From Streptomyces sp. RKAG293 (GTDB lineage: Bacteria > Actinomycetota > Actinomycetes > Streptomycetales > Streptomycetaceae), in the NCBI RefSeq assembly GCF_023701745.1, contig NZ_JAJOZB010000001.1:62001-126000 (forward strand): a DNA stretch of 64,000 nucleotides, written 5' to 3'. Shown here piece after piece: positions 10,388 to 18,643 of the stretch. How positions within the stretch are numbered: position 1 is the first letter of the stretch; each line of letters begins with the position of its first letter. Both the position numbers and the translations under genes were made by a program. The notes under the pieces are model-generated. The model had not been told where the DNA came from and did not search any database. It saw only the letters and a list, made by a program, of their open reading frames with translations.

Positions 10388-11269
10388 CTATGCTGCGAAT
10401 TGCCGTTGTTCATAGTCGGCTTGGACCTCTGAGGGGTTCCTGTAGCCGAGCCCGGAGTGGAGGCGTTGGCGGTTGTAGAACACTTCGATGTAGCGGACGA
10501 TCGCGCGTTGGGCGTGCGCGCGCGTCGGGAAGGCGGTGCGGTGAACGAGTTCGTTCTTCAAAGCGCCGAAAAATGATTCGGCCATGGCATTATCCCAGCA
10601 GACGCCCGTGCGGCCGACGGATGCCCGCATTCCCAAGGAGCGTAGTTTGCTGCGAAGTTCTTGGGAAGTGTACTGACTTCCGCGATCTGAGTGGAATATG
10701 CAGTCGTCGGCGAGATCCAGGTTCCGGTTCGCCATGTCGAGTGCGTCCGCGATGAGGGAGGTCTTCATATGGTCAGCCATGGACCAGCCGACGACTGCTT
10801 TGGTGTGACAGTCGATGATGGTCGCTAGATAGAGGAAGCCGGCCCAGGTGTGGACATAGGTTATATCGCTGACGAGTTTACGGCCGGGTGCCTCAGCGGT
10901 GAAGTCGCGGGTCAGCAGGTCGGGGGTCGACGGTGCGGACTCGTCGGCCACGGTGGTGAGCCGCCAGGGCCGCGGCTGGCACGCAACGAGGCCCAGTTCT
11001 CGCATCAGTAGCCTGACCAGCTCCGGTCCGGCCTGGACGTTCATCCGCTGGAGCATCGCATGGACGCGCCGGTGGCCGTAGGTCTCGTGGGAGTCGTGGA
11101 AGACCTGACGGATGATGGACTTGAGCCCTGCGCGCCGCTCGGCGGTGGCCGAGACGGGTCGCGAGCGCCAGTGGTAAAAGCCTAATGCGGAGACACCCGC
11201 CCAGATGCACATCGATCGCACGGGATATGTGCCGGCCTCGCCGTCGATGAACTCGTACTTCTCCGTCAC
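10388..11269 (-). CDS. IS3-family transposase, OrfB (DDE integrase part)
   Basis: A 293-residue product with an HTH_21-like N-terminus and an rve integrase core. Catalytic motifs are visible: SDITYVHTWAGFLYL (first Asp), FHSDRGSQYTS (second Asp) and DNAMAESFFGALKNE (Glu). The ORF starts 4 bases inside the end of orfA, so synthesis of an OrfAB fusion by programmed frameshifting is expected, as in other IS3 elements. The frame is intact to the C-terminal GYRNPSEVQADYE, so this is probably an active element. Confidence 0.9.
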   Translation of the reverse strand: MTEKYEFIDGEAGTYPVRSMCIWAGVSALGFYHWRSRPVSATAERRAGLKSIIRQVFHDSHETYGHRRVHAMLQRMNVQAGPELVRLLMRELGLVACQPRPWRLTTVADESAPSTPDLLTRDFTAEAPGRKLVSDITYVHTWAGFLYLATIIDCHTKAVVGWSMADHMKTSLIADALDMANRNLDLADDCIFHSDRGSQYTSQELRSKLRSLGMRASVGRTGVCWDNAMAESFFGALKNELVHRTAFPTRAHAQRAIVRYIEVFYNRQRLHSGLGYRNPSEVQADYEQRQFAA

Positions 11270-11556
11270 CGGTATTCCTGTGCGAAGAAGGCCGCCGCTT
11301 TTTCCAGGAATTCAGTCTTCAATCTGAGTTCTCGGTTCTCGCGTTCCAGCTCGCGCAAACGGGCGCGTTCACTGATATTCAAGGGTGGTTCCTCGCCGAC
11401 GTGCTCCTGGCGGTAGCGGCTGACCCAGGTTCCTAGAGTTCCCTCGTTGACCTGAATATCGCGGGCAACCTCAGCGATCGGTCTGGACTCCACCACGACC
11501 ATCTTGACCGCCTCGTCCCTGAATTCAGGGCTAAATTTCCTACGGCTTTGTGCCAC
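11266..11556 (-). CDS. IS3-family transposase, OrfA (HTH part)
   Basis: A 96-residue protein with the usual OrfA layout: SRRKFSPEFRDEAVKMVV at the N-terminus, helix-turn-helix residues around IAEVARDIQVNEGTLGTWVS, then a C-terminal leucine-zipper-like coil (RARLRELERENRELRLKTEF). It overlaps orfB. It binds the terminal repeats and, fused to OrfB, forms the transposase. Confidence 0.9.
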   Translation of the reverse strand: MAQSRRKFSPEFRDEAVKMVVVESRPIAEVARDIQVNEGTLGTWVSRYRQEHVGEEPPLNISERARLRELERENRELRLKTEFLEKAAAFFAQEYR

Positions 11557-11642
11557 GTTCCCTCTCCAACGTTTCGAACTGCGATCTTATACGGACCGCT
11601 GTCCGAGAACCTCGGGTCCCCTCAATTCCCGGCAAGCCCTAA

Positions 11643-12507
11643 GACCGTGTCCTATGTGGTGAGGCGGACGAGTCGTTTGTAGCAGCAGAGGGCTGCGGCG
11701 AGGCCGAGGAAGGCCAGGTAGTTGCGGGGATGGCGTTCATAGCGGTGGTTGAGCCGGCGGTAGCCGGTCAGCCAGGACATGGTCCGCTCAATCACCCACC
11801 GGCGCCGACCGAGCCGCTCTGAAGACTCGACGCCCTTGCGCGCAATGCGGACACCGATCCGCTTGCCGCGTAACCATTTCCGCAGTTCAGGTATGTCGTA
11901 GGCCTTGTCGGCGTGCAGGCGTTGGGGTTTGAAGTGGCGGCCGCGGTGGGGGTCGTGTCTCGTTTGGTGACCCGTGATCATGGGCTTCAGGGCGACGCTG
12001 TCGTGGGTGTTGGCCGCGGTGACGCCGACGAGGAGGGGCAGTCCGTTCGCGTCCGACAGGACGTGCATCTTGGAACCCGGCTTGCCCCGGTCCACGGGGC
12101 TCGGACCTGTGAGTTCGCCCCCTTTTTGGCCCTCACGTGGGCGGAGTCGAGGACCGCTCGGGACAGGTCGAGGAGGCCGGCGTCGTCGAGGTGATACAGG
12201 ATCTCCTCGTGGAGTCGGCCCCAGACGCCCGCTCTCGACCAGATCAGGAACCGGCGGTGGGCTGTCGACTTCGATATCCCGAAGCAGGGCGGCAGTGATC
12301 GCCAAGCGCATCCGCTAACCAGGACATAGATGATTGCCGCGAACAACGTCTCATCAGGCGTGTCCTGCGTCCCGCCACCCTGCGGCCGCACCCTCGACGA
12401 AGGGATCAACGGCTCCGCGATCTCCCACAACCCGTCCGGAACAATCCAACTCCACGTACCCCGCCCCATACCGACGTCAACGACGCCTCACCACATAGGA
12501 CACGGTC
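11643..12507 (-). mobile_element. IS5-family insertion sequence flanked by TAA
   Basis: The terminal inverted repeats are long and near-perfect: GACCGTGTCCTATGTGGTGA at 11643 and its complement ending at 12507. Direct TAA repeats lie at 11640-11642 and 12508-12510; the left copy is also the right flank of the ISAzo13-like element. The length of 865 bp fits the two-frame IS5 groups. Confidence 0.85.
11652..12469 (-). CDS. IS5-family transposase made by -1 frameshift
   Basis: Two overlapping frames make one protein. The first (12469 down to about 12130) gives LWEIAEPLIPSSRVRPQGGG, a Trp/Pro-rich DNA-binding start, and AVLDSAHVRAKKG with the first catalytic Asp. The second (to 11652) continues GGELTGPSPVDRGKPGSKMH, then LHADKAYDIPELR and the Glu-containing RRRWVIERTMSWL. 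The junction has a slippery run AAAAAGGGGG, and the second frame is -1 relative to the first, as expected for programmed frameshifting. Both parts are undamaged and the element has both ends, so it may be active. Confidence 0.85.
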
Positions 12508-12639
12508 TAAGTATCAGCGACAGTCCTGAGCGTTCTCGATGACGGGCAGATGTCCGGACACTGGACGACGTTCCTCGTCGGCGGAGAAGTCCTGCGCTGG
12601 CGAATCCGGGTCGACCTGGAAGTACGGACGCGCGACGCG

Positions 12640-13253
12640 GGAGGTGGTGACGCAGCGTTGAAGAGCGGAACCGCAGTCGAACGTGTCGCCCCGACGTAAT
12701 CGGCCGGCTCCAGCGCCTGGGCGACCGCGAACTGCGCCGCCTCGCACGCCAGCGACCCCGGCAGCAACCGGTGCTGGATCTCCGCGGCCAAACTCAGCGG
12801 AAAGCTGCGCCTACCCCACTGGTACAAATCGGTGAAGAACCGGTTCGCGACCACGATGTAGGCCAGGGCGTGCGCCGTCTCACCGATCTCCCGCATCACC
12901 TCCGTGTCCGGCACGGCGGGCAAAAACAGTTCTCGGAGCCCGATGGCATCCCCGCAATTGGTCACCGGCGCGATGACCCGCATCAACTCCCCCGGGCCGA
13001 GGTCCTGCACGCTAGGTTGCTGGCTGCGGATGACGCCGTCGTACACGGTATTCCGCAACCCGATAGGCCGGGCCGGCTCCGTGGTCTCCACACTCTCCGC
13101 CGCACCCAACCGCACCACGGAGCTACCGGTGAAGTCCGTGATCAGGAAGGACACCGACGCCGCACCTAAACGCTCCTTCAAGATGCGCGCGACCACATCC
13201 AGGGACTCCACCGGCGGAGCCGCCTCCGATGCCTCCAACATCTTCGCCAACAT
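12640..13253 (-). pseudogene. PP2C/SpoIIE-type serine phosphatase, 3' part lost
   Basis: The N-terminal 180 residues look like a GAF-type sensor (VSFLITDFTGSSVVRLG, GPGELMRVIAPVTNC), followed by the start of an RsbU/SpoIIE phosphatase domain: SLAAEIQHRLLPGSLACEAA and ALEPADYVG. The next expected motif GGDTFDC occurs in another frame near 12690, after which similarity is lost, and an IS5 element abuts at 12507. Metal-binding Asp residues further on are missing, so the product cannot be an active phosphatase. Such proteins normally act in sigma-factor partner switching. Confidence 0.7.
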
Positions 13254-13394
13254 CGCAGCACCACCGCAGCTGCTTTCGCCTGCGGCAGGACACCGGCCGC
13301 GCCGTACTGCCCGGCCCCCTTGTCGTCACGGTATCTCCTGACCACGCGACCTGCAGGTCGCGGCCCGAAGGCCTGAAGGGCGGGTACCCAGCCC

Positions 13395-13660
13395 AACCTC
13401 AACGCTTTCGTATTCCATCAGGTCGCCTGCCCAACCGACGAGGTGCAGCGGCTCTGCCAGGTCCTGGGCGTGAACCTGTCCAGCCACTACAAGTGGCCCG
13501 CCAGTGCCGAGGCATGGGCCGCCCGGCATCGGGAAGAGCAGATCCTAGCCGACCGGATCCACGAGGTTCACGCCGAGTCCAGCGGCGCCTGCGGCTCCCC
13601 GCGAGTGACCGCCGAGCTCCAAGAACAGGGGCTACTGATCGGTGAAAGCGCGTCACGAGG
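13395..13660 (+). pseudogene. IS3-family OrfB 5' fragment
   Basis: VQRLCQVLGVNLSSHYKW, EEQILADRIHEVHAESSGA and GSPRVTAELQEQGL are the first ~75 residues of a streptomycete IS3 OrfB (not the same as the intact one at 10388). Similarity stops near 13650. The minus strand beyond (13725-13650) briefly reads GERAVWRWLADAERDG, like the HTH of another transposase, so two mobile-element scraps are joined here. Confidence 0.65.
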
Positions 13661-14187
13661 ACGGCCGCCCCGTCCCGCTCGGCGTCGGCCAGCCACCGCC
13701 ACACTGCCCGCTCCCCCACCGCCAACGCCTGAGGGCCATCTGGCTATCCATCACTGTGAAAATTTAATGGGTAGCCACTACTTAGGCCTCTTCGCCCGCT
13801 CCCCCCTATTGTCTGTCAAGTCCACTGTCCACAAGGGGCGTTGAAACGGCGAGCCCAGACGTTATGTCACTGGGATCCGCCCCCACCAGACATCCCGAAC
13901 ATGAACCCTTCGCGGGGAAGCACCTTGGGGGCCACTCGAGCAAACCACCATGGCCGCGCCGACTCCATCACCAGAAAGGCAAGATGACGCGGGAAGATCT
14001 TGCGAAAATGCCATTTCTAGTCGACGGTCCACAGGTGCGGGAGGACTCAAGGTGTCTTGGTTCCATCATCGCCCCGGAACGAGAGCTCCGAGATCGACAC
14101 CCTCATCCTCGATCGGTATCCGTGGTCCGAGTCGTCTCCAAGTGATCCTGAATTCTAGTCGGCCAACCACCATAAAATATAGGAGAC
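13661..14187. other. No gene identified; upstream region of the lipid operon
   Basis: An open frame 13864-14145 has neither a motif nor a good ribosome site. The region becomes AT-richer toward 14160, leading into the promoter of the operon. Confidence 0.45.
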
Positions 14188-14216
14188 TTGACATCCCCCT
14201 GAGGCGAAGTTAAATT
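14188..14216 (+). promoter_or_regulatory. Consensus-like promoter of the lipid operon
   Basis: TTGACA at 14188-14193, a 17-bp spacer and TAAATT at 14211-14216 match the main vegetative promoter pattern closely. The ATG of the desaturase begins at 14225, only 8 bases after the -10 box, so transcription would begin at or next to the start codon. No Shine-Dalgarno is present at normal spacing, which suggests a leaderless mRNA. Confidence 0.6.
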
Positions 14217-14224
14217 ACTGAATC

Positions 14225-15208
14225 ATGAAAATAGAAGCGAGAGATTCTCGCATTGACTGGCTAAGAGAACTCGAGCCAAGGGTAGCGGAATTGGTGGCCC
14301 ATCATATTGATAAGGGCCGTGAATGGTTTCCGCATCAGTACATCCCTTGGGGGGCGGGCCGTGACTACGACGGCCCCCTCAATGGCGTCGCGTGGAGTAA
14401 AGAACAGTCCACCGTGAGCGGGCCCGTACGCTCGGCGCTGATGGTGAACCTGCTCACGGAGGACAACCTTCCCGGCTACCACCTCACGATTGCGTCCCAG
14501 ACCTCCCGGGATGGCGCGTGGGGGGCTTGGCTCCAGCGGTGGACGGCCGAGGAAGACCGCCACGCCATATCGATGCGGGCATATCTGCATGCGACGCGCG
14601 CGGTGGATCCGATCGCCCTGGAGCGTGCCCGGATGCAGCAGGTGGGCATCCCTGCCGTCCCGTGGATGAAGGGTGTCCTGGGGACGATCGCCTACGCCAC
14701 GGTGCAGGAGTGGGGAACCAGGATCAGCCATCGTAATACTGGGGCTCTGAGTGATGATCCGGTCTGCGAGCAGTTGCTCACCCGGATCGCCCTCGACGAG
14801 AACCTGCACATGGTCTTCTATCGTGAGTTGATGCGGGCAGCACTTGCCATCGATCCGGACCCGGTGCTCTGCGCCTTGGACGACACAGTGCGAGAGTTCC
14901 GCATGCCGGGAGCCGAGATCTCGAGTTTCGCGAGGATGACCGCTGAGATGGCCATCGCCGGTGTGTACGACTTGCGCATCCATCACGACGACGTCCTGAT
15001 TCCGATGCTGCGGTCGCTGGAGATCTTCGAACTGGGTGGCCTGGGCCCGGTCGGTGAACAGGCGCGGGAGCGGATTGCCGGACAGCTGACCCAAATAGAC
15101 GAGCGGGCGCGGCGGTTCACCGAGCGACGCGCGCAGGCTCGCGCCGCCCGGGCACAACGAGCGGACGGCACCGAACAGCCCTACCTCACCCGGACGGGGG
15201 AAGCATGA
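14225..15208 (+). CDS. Acyl-ACP desaturase (soluble di-iron, type 2)
   Basis: A 327-residue soluble fatty-acid desaturase 2 family protein, which in this family puts a cis double bond into an acyl chain carried on ACP. The di-iron ligand pattern is visible: Glu79 in LLTEDNLPGYH, the ExxH of EEDRH at residues 109-113, and ENLH at 192-195. There are no membrane segments. It is the first gene of a four-gene operon; its stop overlaps the next start (ATGA at 15205). The downstream genes (CFA-synthase-like methyltransferase, ACP, KAS II) fit a modified fatty-acyl product. The electron donor is not encoded nearby. The start is fixed by the promoter just upstream. Confidence 0.9.
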   Translation: MKIEARDSRIDWLRELEPRVAELVAHHIDKGREWFPHQYIPWGAGRDYDGPLNGVAWSKEQSTVSGPVRSALMVNLLTEDNLPGYHLTIASQTSRDGAWGAWLQRWTAEEDRHAISMRAYLHATRAVDPIALERARMQQVGIPAVPWMKGVLGTIAYATVQEWGTRISHRNTGALSDDPVCEQLLTRIALDENLHMVFYRELMRAALAIDPDPVLCALDDTVREFRMPGAEISSFARMTAEMAIAGVYDLRIHHDDVLIPMLRSLEIFELGGLGPVGEQARERIAGQLTQIDERARRFTERRAQARAARAQRADGTEQPYLTRTGEA

Positions 15209-16146
15209 CCTCCATTTCGCCTGCTCGAGGCCCGCGTGCGGAGTCGGAGTGCACCAGTGCCGATGCCATCGAGTTCCACTATGACGTCGGCAATGACTTT
15301 TACGCCCTGTGGCTGGACGAGACACTCGCCTATTCGGCAGCTGTCTGGGACGGCATCGGCGCCGGGGAGCGCGGCGTGGAGGCACTGGCCGCAGCACAGC
15401 GCGCCAAATTCGCCCTCCACCTGGATCTGGCGGGTGCCCCCGCGTCGTCCGAGCCCGGGGACTTCAGCCTGCTGGACGTGGGTTGCGGTTGGGGCGGCCT
15501 GATCGACTATGCGGTACGTACCGGCCGGGTCACCCAGGCCACCGGGCTCACTCTCTCCCGGGCGCAACGAGACCATATCCACTCGCGCGGGCTGCCAGAA
15601 GTACGGGTCGCGCTGGAGGGTTGGGACGCCCACCAGCCTGAGCGCCCCTATGACGGGATCATCTCCGTCGGCGCCTTCGAGCACTTCGTCACCGGCAGCA
15701 CACCCAACGACCAGCGGATCACCGCCTATCGGTCCTACTTCGAGAAGTGCTACCAGTGGCTCTCCCCCGGCGCCGGCATGTCGCTGCAGACCATCGCATA
15801 CGACGGGGTGAGCGGGCCGAAGGGCCCTGTGGGCTCGTTCGTCGCCAGCGAGATCTTCCCGGACGCCGCGCTGCCGCGGCTCTCGGAGATCACGGCCGCC
15901 TGCGACCCGTATTTTTCCGTTACCTGGCTGCGCAGCTCGGCCAGGGACTACGCCCGGACCCTCGGCGTGTGGTCCGCAAGCCTGCTGGAAGCCCGGGAGG
16001 AAGCCCAGCGGGTGGCAGGCGACGAGGTGTACCGCCGCTACCGGCGCTACCTGAGGGCCTGCGAGGTCACCTTCGTGCGTGAGGCGGCCACGTTGTACCG
16101 GATCGGTTTCCGTCGCAGGGACGAGGTACTGCAGCTCTCCGACTGA
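15205..16146 (+). CDS. Cyclopropane-fatty-acid-synthase-like SAM methyltransferase
   Basis: 313 residues of the CFA synthase/mycolic acid cyclopropane synthase family. The N-terminal signature FHYDVGNDFYALWLDETLAYSAA is present in full, the SAM-binding LLDVGCGWGG lies at residues 89-98, and GAFEHF follows near 155-160. Known members add a methylene or methyl carbon from SAM across a cis double bond, which is what the preceding desaturase would supply. It is translationally coupled to the desaturase (ATGA). It is shorter than E. coli Cfa and closer to the mycobacterial size; whether the substrate is a phospholipid or acyl-ACP cannot be told, though the ACP gene downstream makes the latter worth considering. 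Confidence 0.88.
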   Translation: MTSISPARGPRAESECTSADAIEFHYDVGNDFYALWLDETLAYSAAVWDGIGAGERGVEALAAAQRAKFALHLDLAGAPASSEPGDFSLLDVGCGWGGLIDYAVRTGRVTQATGLTLSRAQRDHIHSRGLPEVRVALEGWDAHQPERPYDGIISVGAFEHFVTGSTPNDQRITAYRSYFEKCYQWLSPGAGMSLQTIAYDGVSGPKGPVGSFVASEIFPDAALPRLSEITAACDPYFSVTWLRSSARDYARTLGVWSASLLEAREEAQRVAGDEVYRRYRRYLRACEVTFVREAATLYRIGFRRRDEVLQLSD

Positions 16147-16396
16147 TCCACCTACTGGGCCGGCTTGTCCTTCCTCCCTTGCAGGGCCCGGCGCCGATAC
16201 GGGGGGTAGGAGCACACACTACTTATTGTCACCGGGGAAAGCCGACCCCCGGGCAGCCCGCTGGGCCGGCCCGGCCCAGCGGCTGGCCGCCCCTGCGGAC
16301 TTGCGCCGCCTGCCACGGTCAGACCGACCACTACGCAGTCTCCGGCTGCTTCTCTCAACTCTTCATCTCCTCCCCAAATCAAATGGAAAGGCCGCC

Positions 16397-16663
16397 ATGT
16401 CTCCGAGCTACCAGATCATCAGTGACAGTCTCATCAAGGAGTTCGACGTGGATCCCGCTCTCGTCCACCCTGATGCCGCGCTGGAGTCACTGCAACTCGA
16501 CAGCCTCGCCCTGGTCGAACTCTCGCTGATGCTCGAGGAACGCCTGAACATGACCGTCACCGACGTTCCGGCCAGCATCACCCTTGCCGAACTCGTCTCC
16601 CTGGTGGACAACGGTTCGGACGCCGACGACCGTGTGCCGGCCGGTCAGAAAGAGAGCGCGTGA
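16397..16663 (+). CDS. Acyl carrier protein
   Basis: 88 residues; start ATG at 16397 with GGAAAG upstream. The phosphopantetheine attachment site is Ser36 in QLDSLALVELSLML, and the rest shows the usual four-helix ACP pattern with acidic residues. A longer open frame beginning at 16079 is not the gene, because it overlaps the methyltransferase end out of frame. The stop overlaps the GTG of the next gene (GTGA at 16660). A pathway-specific ACP beside a KAS II is typical of secondary or specialised lipid assembly rather than the housekeeping fatty-acid cluster. The 250-bp gap before it shows no other gene. Confidence 0.9.
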   Translation: MSPSYQIISDSLIKEFDVDPALVHPDAALESLQLDSLALVELSLMLEERLNMTVTDVPASITLAELVSLVDNGSDADDRVPAGQKESA

Positions 16664-17883
16664 ACGTCCGTACCGTGGCGGTGACTGGGCTCGGCCTGGT
16701 CACCCCAGCAGGCATCGGCGCCGCAGCCACCTGGGAGCACTTCCTGGGCGGCGCACCCACAGCCCGTCCGGACCACCTGCTCGCCGGGCTGCCGGTCGAC
16801 TTCTCCTGCCAGGTCGGGGAGTTGAACGCCGCCGCCCGGCTCGGCGGACGGCTGAGCAGGCGCCTGGACCGGTTCACGCAGATGGCGCTGATCGCCGCCC
16901 GCGAGGCGGTCGCGGACGCCGGGCTGGACCCTCGTGCCTGGAACGCCGACCGGGTCGGTGTCGTCCTGGGTGTCAGCAGCAACGGCATCGACACCTATCC
17001 AATGGAGTACGCCCGGCTCGCCAAGGGTCACCCCGACCGGATCTCGCCCATGATGATGCCCCGCAGCATCCCGAACATGGTGTCCGCGGAGGTCAGCCTG
17101 GATTTGGGCGCTCACGGCCCCAGTCTCACCGTAAACACCGCCTGCGCGTCGGGCGGCACCGCCCTTGGCGTCGCCTGCGACTTGCTGCGTTCGGGCACCT
17201 GCGACATCGTCATCAGCGGCGGCACCGACAGCCAACGCAACCCTATGACGGCATCCGCCTTCGCCCAACTACGCACGCTCTCCAGGCGTCACCACGATCA
17301 TGCCGGGGCCTCCCGCCCGTTCGATGCCGACCGCGACGGCTTCGTTCTCGGCGAAGGCTCGGGCATTCTCGTCCTGGAGCGCGCCGAGCACATGCGCGCA
17401 CGCGCCGCCCGACCGCGCGTCTACCTATCGGGCCACGGCGCGTCCTGCGACGTCCACCACTACACCGCCCCCCACCCGAAGGGCGACGGCCTGGCCCGCG
17501 CCATCCGCACCGCTCTCACCGGCGCCGGCCTAGCCCCCGAGGACATCGACCACGTCAACGCGCACGCCACCTCCACCGTCCTCAACGACAGGGCCGAGGC
17601 CGCAGCACTGCACCAGGTCTTCCGTGAGCCACCGCCGGTAACCGCGAATAAGAGCATCATCGGTCACTCCCTAGGCGCTGCTGGCGCCATCGAGGCGGCA
17701 CTGACCGCATTGACCATCCAGCACCAGCTGATCCCGCCCACCGCCAACCTAGACCGGATCGACCCGGACATCGACCTCGACGTGGTCACCAAAACCCCGC
17801 GAAGCACCGTGATCCGGGCTGCTCTTTCAGCCTCCAGCGGCTTCGGCGGCCAGAACGCAGTGATCGTCATGACCGCCCCGTAA
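16660..17883 (+). CDS. Beta-ketoacyl-ACP synthase II (FabF-type)
   Basis: 407 residues, GTG start overlapping the ACP stop. The thiolase-fold catalytic triad is complete: Cys162 in NTACASGG, His302 in HVNAHATST and His336 in IIGHSLGAAG; GFGGQN occurs near the C-terminus. It elongates an acyl-ACP by decarboxylative condensation with malonyl-ACP. There is no partner chain-length factor, ketoreductase or dehydratase in the operon, so it either borrows these from housekeeping fatty-acid synthesis or performs a single condensation. This is the last gene of the desaturase operon; a hairpin follows. Confidence 0.92.
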   Translation: MNVRTVAVTGLGLVTPAGIGAAATWEHFLGGAPTARPDHLLAGLPVDFSCQVGELNAAARLGGRLSRRLDRFTQMALIAAREAVADAGLDPRAWNADRVGVVLGVSSNGIDTYPMEYARLAKGHPDRISPMMMPRSIPNMVSAEVSLDLGAHGPSLTVNTACASGGTALGVACDLLRSGTCDIVISGGTDSQRNPMTASAFAQLRTLSRRHHDHAGASRPFDADRDGFVLGEGSGILVLERAEHMRARAARPRVYLSGHGASCDVHHYTAPHPKGDGLARAIRTALTGAGLAPEDIDHVNAHATSTVLNDRAEAAALHQVFREPPPVTANKSIIGHSLGAAGAIEAALTALTIQHQLIPPTANLDRIDPDIDLDVVTKTPRSTVIRAALSASSGFGGQNAVIVMTAP

Positions 17884-17956
17884 CCGCTACGGCTGCATCT
17901 ACCCGCAGCGGCGAGCCGCATGATCTCGCCCATCGGACAACTCCACCGATGCATTT

Positions 17957-17993
17957 CCTGGCCCGTCCCCGCCACCTGGCTGGACGGGCCAGG
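17957..17993. terminator. Bidirectional hairpin between the lipid operon and the tesB pseudogene
   Basis: A perfect 12-bp stem (17957-17968 with 17982-17993) lies 73 bases after the KAS stop, between convergent transcription units. Confidence 0.65.
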
Positions 17994-18039
17994 ATTCATG
18001 ATGCGGTCGGTCCCGCAGATGAAGACTGTCATTCCCTGG

Positions 18040-18560
18040 ACCGCCGCTCTCCCAGATCAGAGCCTCCCGGGGCACCGAGGCCGACAGCATTCCGTTCTCT
18101 GTGTGGAACTCGCCCTGGGCGAACCCCCGGCCATCCGCCGCGATCGGGCTCCGCTTCGCGAACTGCAGGTACTCGTCGACCCGGCACGGCTGGTGGAACC
18201 ACATCGCGTGGTCGAGCGAGGCGATACTGGCCCTGGGCGGCCCGCTCTCCTGCGCACCGACGTCTGCAGGTGCTGCGCCACGGTCGATGACAGCGTCAGG
18301 TCCGACAGGTAGACCAGCGCGCACGCATGCAGCAGCGGGTCATCCACAGGCAATTCAGTCGCGGACTTCATCCAGACAAACTGCTCCTCCCCCGGTGGTC
18401 CGCTCCGGCAGACCCTCCCAATCGTGAGGCACGTACCGCCCGTCGAAGGTCAGCCGGACCGTGGACTTCCAGTAGTCGTCCGAATCCGCCTCCCCGCTGC
18501 GGGCGCTCTCCTCGTACGAATCCGGGAGCAGGCCCGGTCCTGGCACCTTCTCGTCATGGC
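18040..18560 (-). pseudogene. TesB-type acyl-CoA thioesterase II, C-terminal remnant
   Basis: Frames on the minus strand closely match the intact thioesterase at 59237: ADSDDYWKSTVRLTFDGRYV, then SASLDHAMWF-like text (SIASLDHAMWFHQPCRVDEY) and DGRGFAQGEFHTENG up to EALIWE. At least two frameshifts occur and the first ~150 residues are missing. It ends the minus-strand run rhodanese, MFS, thioesterase, facing the lipid operon, so a thioesterase probably once belonged to this locus. Confidence 0.8.
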
Positions 18561-18643
18561 CGTCACGGTCAAGGGCGCTCGAGACATGCTTGGCGTGGGG
18601 GCCGTGGACGGCTGTGAGGGGGCGAATCACTGGCTGCGGGTGT

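Larger units (their letters stand above)
10346..11624 (-). mobile_element. Intact IS3-family insertion sequence
   Basis: The imperfect terminal inverted repeats (10346-10375 and 11595-11624) share TGAGGGG and TTCTCGGACAGCGGT. A 3-bp direct repeat ATT flanks the element (10343-10345 and 11625-11627), matching IS3-family target duplication. Length is 1279 bp. It contains undamaged orfA and orfB and sits at the end of the ISAzo13-like transposase, so it arrived later. Confidence 0.85.
8618..11639 (+). mobile_element. ISAzo13-family element interrupted by an IS3 element
   Basis: The terminal inverted repeats are GGGCTTGCTGGGA at 8618-8630 and its near-complement CCCGGCAAGCCC ending at 11639. They are flanked by direct TAA at 8615-8617 and 11640-11642. 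Removing the inserted IS3 element and one ATT copy leaves about 1.74 kb with the transposase stop codon a few bases from the right end, which supports the reconstruction. The transposase is frameshifted, so the element is dead. Confidence 0.75.

Noticed and set aside
13399..13725. Minus-strand 108-residue frame with VGERAVWRWLADAE
   Set aside because: Only a short HTH-like transposase scrap; the rest is the shadow of the plus-strand IS3 fragment.
16079..16396. Extended N-terminus of the ACP frame
   Set aside because: It overlaps the methyltransferase end and lacks ACP features; ATG 16397 has a proper ribosome site and gives normal ACP length.
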